Positions 5,246 through 9,560 of a stretch of 9,560 nt of DNA are shown one piece after another. Position 1 is the first letter of the stretch. The number at the start of each line of letters is the position of its first letter. The position numbers and the translations under genes are program-made. A model generated the notes under the pieces. The model was not told the DNA's origin. It did not search any database and saw nothing but the letters and a program-made list of their open reading frames with translations. Where the stretch lies: contig JAFACY010000196.1 in the NCBI GenBank assembly GCA_023425285.1, forward strand, positions 1 through 9,560, written 5' to 3'. Origin of the DNA: Bacillota bacterium. GTDB taxonomy: Bacteria; Bacillota; Clostridia; Tissierellales; Sedimentibacteraceae.

Positions 5246-6532
5246 ATGAAAAGAATTTTAGCAAGCGAAGCAAAAGAATTTACAGGAAATGAAGTCATAA
5301 TAAAAGGATGGCTCCACAGAATAAGGAGCATGGGTAAAATTGCGTTTTTGCTGGTCAGGGACAGAAGCGGGATAATCCAATGCGTGGTGGATACGAGGGA
5401 TATCGAAATAAAAGGGCTGAAGCTTGAAAGTGTTGTTGAATTAAGAGGAACGGCAGTAAAAAACGAGTCAGTTAAAGATGGTGTTGAAATACAGGTACAT
5501 GCACTGAATATCATATCCACTGCCGAAGATCTGCCCATAGAAATCAATAAGGAAGCCCTTGAGTTAAATCTGGATGTACTTTTAAACAACAGAGTGCTCA
5601 GCATGAGAAATCCAAAAATAAACGCAATATTTAAAATTCAGGCAGCGCTGGCACAAGGATTTTCGCAGTATCTGACACAACAGGGATTTACACAGATATT
5701 TACGCCAAAAATTGTAGCCGAAGGAACTGAAGGTGGAACAAATCTTTTCACTGTGGACTACTTTGATAAAAAAGCATACCTCGCTCAAAGTCCGCAGTTT
5801 TATAAGCAGATGATGGTTGGAGCAGGATATGAGAGGGTATTTGAAACAGGACACGTATACAGAGCGGAAAGCCATGATACGAAAAGGCATCTCAACGAAT
5901 ATGTCAGTCTGGACCTTGAAATGGGATTCATTGAGGGCGAGTACGAGATAATGGAGCTTGAAACTGAACTGCTGCGATTTATGATTGAGAAGATGACTCA
6001 GACATGCGGAGCGGAGCTTGAGCTTTTAGATGCTCATATACCTGTTGCTCCTATGGAAATCCCAAAATTAAAGCTTACTGAGGCAATACAGATTTTAAAA
6101 ACACAATACGGCAAGAATAATATTGATGGAGATTTAGACCCCGAGGGTGAAGCTCTTATATCCGGATACGTAAAGGAAAAATACAATTCTGATTTTGTTT
6201 TTCTGACCCATTATCCCCAGTCAAAAAGACCCATGTACACCATGCCTGCGGGAGAATACGAAACACACAGCTTTGACCTGCTGTTCAGAGGTCTTGAAAT
6301 AACAACGGGAGGGCAGAGGATTCATCAATGTGAAAAACTAAAGAACAATATGCTTAAGCATGGTCTTAATCCCGATAATTTTGAAGGATACATGTCCGTA
6401 TTCAGACATGGCATGCCTCCACACGGCGGATTGGCAATAGGTCTCGAAAGAATAACCGCTATGCTCCTCGGTCTGGAAAATGTCAGAGAAGCATCAACCT
6501 TCCCGAGAGACAGAAACAGGCTTGCTCCGTAA
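5246..6532 (+). CDS. aspS: Aspartyl-tRNA synthetase, archaeal/non-discriminating type (Asp-tRNA(Asp/Asn) ligase)
   Basis: Class II synthetase that charges tRNA with aspartate; enzymes of this type often also charge tRNA(Asn) for later amidation by GatCAB. At 428 residues it lacks the GAD insertion of the about 590-residue bacterial AspRS and matches the short archaeal form. The N-terminal OB-fold anticodon domain is about 1-105. Motif 2 is near VYRAESHDTKRH (204-215), followed by YVSLDLEMGFI (219-229). SFDLLFRGLEITTGGQRIH (342-360) is the Asp-recognition region. Motif 3 is GGLAIGLER (394-402), ending FPRDRNRLAP. GWLH with H24 resembles archaeal non-discriminating AspRS (discriminating forms are recalled to have Trp there), which is suggestive only. 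I chose ATG 5246 because AGGAGG (5233-5238) lies 7 nt upstream; an extended open frame from 5108 only reads through the leader. No gatCAB gene is adjacent. Confidence 0.92.
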   Translation: MKRILASEAKEFTGNEVIIKGWLHRIRSMGKIAFLLVRDRSGIIQCVVDTRDIEIKGLKLESVVELRGTAVKNESVKDGVEIQVHALNIISTAEDLPIEINKEALELNLDVLLNNRVLSMRNPKINAIFKIQAALAQGFSQYLTQQGFTQIFTPKIVAEGTEGGTNLFTVDYFDKKAYLAQSPQFYKQMMVGAGYERVFETGHVYRAESHDTKRHLNEYVSLDLEMGFIEGEYEIMELETELLRFMIEKMTQTCGAELELLDAHIPVAPMEIPKLKLTEAIQILKTQYGKNNIDGDLDPEGEALISGYVKEKYNSDFVFLTHYPQSKRPMYTMPAGEYETHSFDLLFRGLEITTGGQRIHQCEKLKNNMLKHGLNPDNFEGYMSVFRHGMPPHGGLAIGLERITAMLLGLENVREASTFPRDRNRLAP

Positions 6533-6536
6533 TTAA

Positions 6537-6574
6537 TAATAAAAACCTGTTGACAAAGCTTTAAAGATTTAATA
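6537..6574 (+). repeat. 38-nt direct repeat, copy B (promoter of the valS leader)
   Basis: Counterpart of 4719-4756 with four mismatches. It begins 4 nt after the aspS stop codon and carries the -35 box and spacer of the promoter described next. Confidence 0.75.
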
Positions 6575-6578
6575 TCAT
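6550..6578 (+). promoter_or_regulatory. Promoter of the valS T-box leader
   Basis: TTGACA (6550-6555), 17-nt spacer, TATCAT (6573-6578). The predicted start near 6585 lies just before Stem I of the leader. No terminator for aspS is visible between its stop and this promoter. Confidence 0.75.
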
Positions 6579-6597
6579 GATATGTAATTAAATAATT

Positions 6598-6824
6598 TGC
6601 GATGAAAAAGAGGAGTAGGTGCTTAAAACTTACAGAGAATGGAGATCATAGGTTGAGAGTCTTCATAAGTCAATTTGTATCGAAGGTAGCTTTTGAGCAT
6701 TTAATCTGAAGCAGCAGTAAGATTAAACGGTTGAAGCCGTTATATAAATTAAGAGCCGGAAACGGAAATTAGGTGGTACCGCGGGTTTTCTCGTCCTTTG
6801 TGATGAGAAAGCCCTTTTGTTATT
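6598..6824 (+). promoter_or_regulatory. T-box leader of valS, specifier GTA (Val)
   Basis: Senses uncharged tRNA(Val). Stem I base: AAAAG (6606-6610) with CTTTT (6690-6694). Loop-E AGTA (6614-6617) faces GAA (6682-6684), and the specifier in GAA-G-GTA is at 6686-6688, a valine codon matching the gene downstream. Distal loop signatures ACAGAGAA and GGTTGAGAGTC are present. The T-box is AGGTGGTACCGCGG (6771-6784) with acceptor bulge TGGT at 6774-6777, complementary to an ACCA tRNA end. The antiterminator pairs AGG (6771-6773) with CCT (6795-6797) and GCG with CGT. A single module is present here, unlike the aspS leader. Confidence 0.95.
6783..6824 (+). terminator. T-box terminator of the valS leader
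   Basis: 13-bp stem GGGTTTTCTCGTC (6783-6795) / GATGAGAAAGCCC (6802-6814) with two G-U pairs, a 6-nt loop, then TTTTGTTATTTTT. The 5' arm shares bases with the antiterminator. Confidence 0.92.
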
Positions 6825-6948
6825 TTTGGAGGGTTACATCCCGCAGAAAAGAATATCCTCGGGTAATTAAAACGGTAAAAAAAGTGTCAATAATATATTG
6901 GGAACGAAATGAAAAACCGTTCCTGCAAACTATAAAGGACAGAAAGGA
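6825..6948 (+). other. Post-terminator part of the valS leader
   Basis: About 120 nt without a gene between the T-box terminator and the valS start. It can form GGAACG (6901-6906) / CGTTCC (6918-6923), or alternatively AACGGT (6871-6876) / ACCGTT (6916-6921), which exclude each other. No T-run follows. Function, if any, is unknown. Confidence 0.35.
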
Positions 6949-9411
6949 ATGATGGTTATGAACAATATACCGAGTAAGTATAATCCGAAAGAATTTGAAG
7001 AAAAAATTTACAGTGCATGGATGGAGGAAGACTGCTTTAAAGCGGAAATCAATAAAGATAAGAAGCCGTTCACCATTGTTATGCCTCCTCCGAATATTAC
7101 GGGTCAGCTTCATATGGGTCATGCGCTGGATATGACTCTGCAGGATGTTCTGACGAGATGGAAGAGGATGGAGGGTTTTGAAGCTCTGTGGCTGCCAGGC
7201 TCAGACCATGCGAGCATCGCCACCGAGGTTAAGGTGGTTGAAAAGCTGAAAAAAGAAGAAGGAAAAACCAAGGAAGATATAGGCAGAGAAGAATTCTTAA
7301 AAAGAGCATGGAAGTGGAAAGAAGAGTATGGCGGAAAAATAGTTGAGCAGGTAAAGAAGTTAGGCAACTCCTGTGACTGGTCAAGAGAAAGATTTACCAT
7401 GGATGAGGGCTGTAACGATGCGGTTATCGAATTCTTCATATCATTGTACAATAAAGGACTTATATATAAAGGAAACAGAATTATAAACTGGTGTCCCGAC
7501 TGCCATACAACATTGTCGGATGCAGAGGTAGAATACGAGGATACACCGGGCAAATATTACTACGTAAAATATCCATTCGCTGATAATCCGGATGAGTTTT
7601 TTATAATAGCAACAACAAGACCCGAAACAATATTCGGAGACGTTGCCATAGCGGCACATCCTGATGATGAAAGATATAAGCATCTCATAGGCAGAAAGGT
7701 TATCGTTCCGCTGGTAGGAAGAGAAATCCCCATAATAGGAGACGAATATCCGGATATGACAAAGGGTACGGGAGCTCTTAAGATAACTCCGTGCCACGAC
7801 CCTAATGACTTTGAAATCGGTATACGACATAACCTGGAGCAAATAAGCTGTATGAACGAAGACGGAACCATGAACGAGGTTGCGGGTAAATACAACGGTA
7901 TGGATCGTTATGAATGCAGAAAACAATTTGTTAAAGACCTTGAAGAAAATGGATTTATGTTAAAGACGGAGGATACTGACCACAATGTCGGAACATGCTA
8001 CCGCTGCCACAACATTATAGAGCCGAGAGTATCAGATCAATGGTTTGTTAAGATGGAGCCGCTGGCAAAGCCTGCTCTTCAGGCAAACAAGGATAAGCTG
8101 GTTGAATTTGTTCCGGAACGTTTTACAAAAATATACACTCACTGGCTGGAAAATATAAGAGACTGGTGTATTTCAAGACAATTGTGGTGGGGTCACAGAA
8201 TACCCGCATACTATTGTCAGGAATGCGGTGAGATAATGGTTGCGAAGGAAGCTCCCGCTAAATGCACTAAATGCGGCAGCACAAACATAAAGCAGGATGA
8301 GGATGTTCTCGACACCTGGTTTTCTTCGGGACTTTGGCCGTTCTCAACATTGGGGTGGCCTCATGAAACAGAGGATATGAAATATTTCTATCCTACGGAC
8401 GTATTGGTAACAGGATACGATATAATATTCTTCTGGGTTGTTCGTATGGTGTTTTCGGCTTTGGAAGCAACGGGAGAATCACCCTTCAGACATGTGTTTA
8501 TACACGGTCTGGTGAGAGATGCCGAAGGAAGGAAAATGAGTAAATCCTTAGGAAACGGTATTGATCCTCTTGAGGTAATAGATCAGTTCGGTGCTGATGC
8601 TCTGAGATTTATGCTTATGACGGGCATATCTCCGGGAAATGATACAAGATTTAATAATGACAGACTGGAATCAAGCCGTAACTTCGCCAACAAGCTGTGG
8701 AATGCATCAAGATTTGTTCTCATGAACATTGACGGTGATTTAATAGATGAATCCGTGGCTGCAGCTAACTATAAAACAGAAGATAAGTGGATTATATCAA
8801 GAGTAAACAAGGCGGCTAAAGAAGTTACTGATAATTTAGATAAATTTGAACTTGGTATGGCTGCGCAAAGAGTTTATGATTTTATATGGAATGAATACTG
8901 TGACTGGTACATTGAAATTGTCAAGCCGAGATTGTACGGCGAAGAAGGTGTGGATAAGGACACTGCAAGATTTGTATTAATCAAGGTGTTGAAGAACATG
9001 CTTAAATTGCTTCATCCGTTCATGCCGTTCATAACAGAAGAAATCTGGTCATATTTACCGAACGTTGATAACAGATTAGTGAAAGAGCAGTGGCCGTTCT
9101 ACAACGAAGGTGAAAGCTTCGAAGAAGCGGAAGATACCATGGAATTTATCATGGAAGCCGTAAGAAGCATACGTAACACAAGAGCTGAAATGAACGTTGC
9201 ACCTTCAAGAAAGGCAAGAGCGATATTTGTTCCTTCCAAAGAAGGAATAAAGGAATATATTGAGTCTAATGCCCTTCATTTTGCAACACTGGCTAACATT
9301 ACGGAAATCAAGGTGGTTACCGACAAATCAATGATTGGTGAGGATACGGCATCATCAGTAATTGACGGAACAGAAATATATTTACCTCTTTCAGACCTGA
9401 TTGATTATTAA
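6949..9411 (+). CDS. valS: Valyl-tRNA synthetase, ending at a stop before the C-terminal coiled coil
   Basis: Class I synthetase that charges tRNA(Val) and edits mischarged Thr. HIGH-type motif HMGH at 55-58 (PPPNITGQLHMGHAL); zinc-type cysteines in CPDCHTTLSD, CYRCH, CQECG and CTKCG; CP1 editing domain with TTRPET (about 222-227) and GTGALKITPCHDPNDFEIG (about 275-293); KMSKS at 529-533; anticodon-binding helical domain about 620-760. All catalytic parts are intact. The frame stops after DLIDY at residue 820, whereas bacterial ValRS usually continues for about 60 residues as a coiled-coil arm that contacts tRNA. That arm is still encoded in the same frame behind two TAA codons (next entry). 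Starts at ATG 6949 (AAAGGA at 6934-6939, 9 nt before) and at ATG 6958 (AAAGGA at 6943-6948, 9 nt before) are about equally good. Transcription is controlled by the Val T-box. Confidence 0.95.
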   Translation: MMVMNNIPSKYNPKEFEEKIYSAWMEEDCFKAEINKDKKPFTIVMPPPNITGQLHMGHALDMTLQDVLTRWKRMEGFEALWLPGSDHASIATEVKVVEKLKKEEGKTKEDIGREEFLKRAWKWKEEYGGKIVEQVKKLGNSCDWSRERFTMDEGCNDAVIEFFISLYNKGLIYKGNRIINWCPDCHTTLSDAEVEYEDTPGKYYYVKYPFADNPDEFFIIATTRPETIFGDVAIAAHPDDERYKHLIGRKVIVPLVGREIPIIGDEYPDMTKGTGALKITPCHDPNDFEIGIRHNLEQISCMNEDGTMNEVAGKYNGMDRYECRKQFVKDLEENGFMLKTEDTDHNVGTCYRCHNIIEPRVSDQWFVKMEPLAKPALQANKDKLVEFVPERFTKIYTHWLENIRDWCISRQLWWGHRIPAYYCQECGEIMVAKEAPAKCTKCGSTNIKQDEDVLDTWFSSGLWPFSTLGWPHETEDMKYFYPTDVLVTGYDIIFFWVVRMVFSALEATGESPFRHVFIHGLVRDAEGRKMSKSLGNGIDPLEVIDQFGADALRFMLMTGISPGNDTRFNNDRLESSRNFANKLWNASRFVLMNIDGDLIDESVAAANYKTEDKWIISRVNKAAKEVTDNLDKFELGMAAQRVYDFIWNEYCDWYIEIVKPRLYGEEGVDKDTARFVLIKVLKNMLKLLHPFMPFITEEIWSYLPNVDNRLVKEQWPFYNEGESFEEAEDTMEFIMEAVRSIRNTRAEMNVAPSRKARAIFVPSKEGIKEYIESNALHFATLANITEIKVVTDKSMIGEDTASSVIDGTEIYLPLSDLIDY

Positions 9412-9560
9412 AAATAAAAGGAAAGACTTGAAAAGGAAAAAGCACGACTGCAGGGCGAGCTTGACAGGGTAATCAATAAGCTCAATAATGAAAAGTTTAT
9501 GAGCAAGGCTCCCGAAAATGTAGTTGCGGAAGAAAGAGAAAAATTGGATAAATATCAATC
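9412..9560 (+). pseudogene. In-frame remnant of the ValRS C-terminal coiled-coil arm (runs off the window)
   Basis: Directly after the valS stop (TAA 9409-9411) and a second in-frame TAA (9415-9417), the same frame reads KERLEKEKARLQGELDRV, then INKLNNEKFMSKAPENVV, then AEEREKLDKYQ. This matches the heptad pattern and the NEKFxxKAPxxVVxxEREKL signature of the ValRS tRNA-binding arm. Both stops sit where family members commonly have Glu (LEKExERLEKE), and each differs from GAA by one G-to-T change. No usable ATG, GTG or TTG start is seen at its beginning; an in-frame CTG at 9448 has AAGGAA about 9 nt upstream, a weak candidate. It may be untranslated, reached by read-through, or the result of sequence error. 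Confidence 0.85.

Noticed and set aside
9409..9417. TAA reassigned to Glu, to explain the valS stops
   Set aside because: aspS and the EAL gene end at TAA exactly where their families end, so TAA works as stop here.
1..9560. CRISPR arrays, insertion sequences, phage genes, tRNA or rRNA genes
   Set aside because: No regular spaced repeats, transposase, integrase, or tRNA/rRNA signatures were seen on either strand.

Overview
The window looks like chromosome of a low-GC, anaerobic, probably spore-forming member of the Clostridia. Signs of this are the class III (strictly anaerobic) ribonucleotide reductase, an anaerobic-type cobalt chelatase (CbiK), a Spo0E-like phosphatase, two T-box leaders and a c-di-GMP-I riboswitch. 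Genus cannot be fixed from the sequence. All recognisable genes are on the plus strand.

Layout. (1) Positions 1-686 hold the 3' part of cbiK (cobalamin synthesis), cut by the window edge. (2) Positions 724-3428 hold nrdD and nrdG, which overlap by 4 nt, followed by a strong intrinsic terminator (3492-3536). (3) Positions 3626-4746 are a visibly more AT-rich segment with a small Spo0E-like gene and an EAL-domain c-di-GMP phosphodiesterase. The EAL gene has its own promoter and a GEMM-I (c-di-GMP-I) riboswitch, so the enzyme that destroys the ligand is placed under control of the ligand. (4) Positions 4829-6532 hold an aspartyl-tRNA synthetase of the archaeal/non-discriminating type behind a T-box leader with specifier GAC. 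This leader has one Stem I but two complete antiterminator/terminator modules in series. (5) Positions 6537-9411 hold a promoter, a T-box leader with specifier GTA, and valS. The valS frame meets two TAA codons just before the C-terminal coiled-coil arm, whose sequence continues in the same frame to the window edge.

A 38-nt direct repeat (34/38 identical) containing a TTGACA box occurs at the 3' end of the EAL gene and again just after aspS. In the second place it forms a good promoter for the valS leader; in the first it encodes the tail of the EAL protein.

The most notable items are the tandem T-box modules served by a single Stem I, the double in-frame stop in an essential synthetase with its coiled-coil sequence still recognisable, and the riboswitch-EAL feedback unit with a start codon that can be hidden in a hairpin. 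The rest (nrdDG, cbiK) is ordinary clostridial core content.
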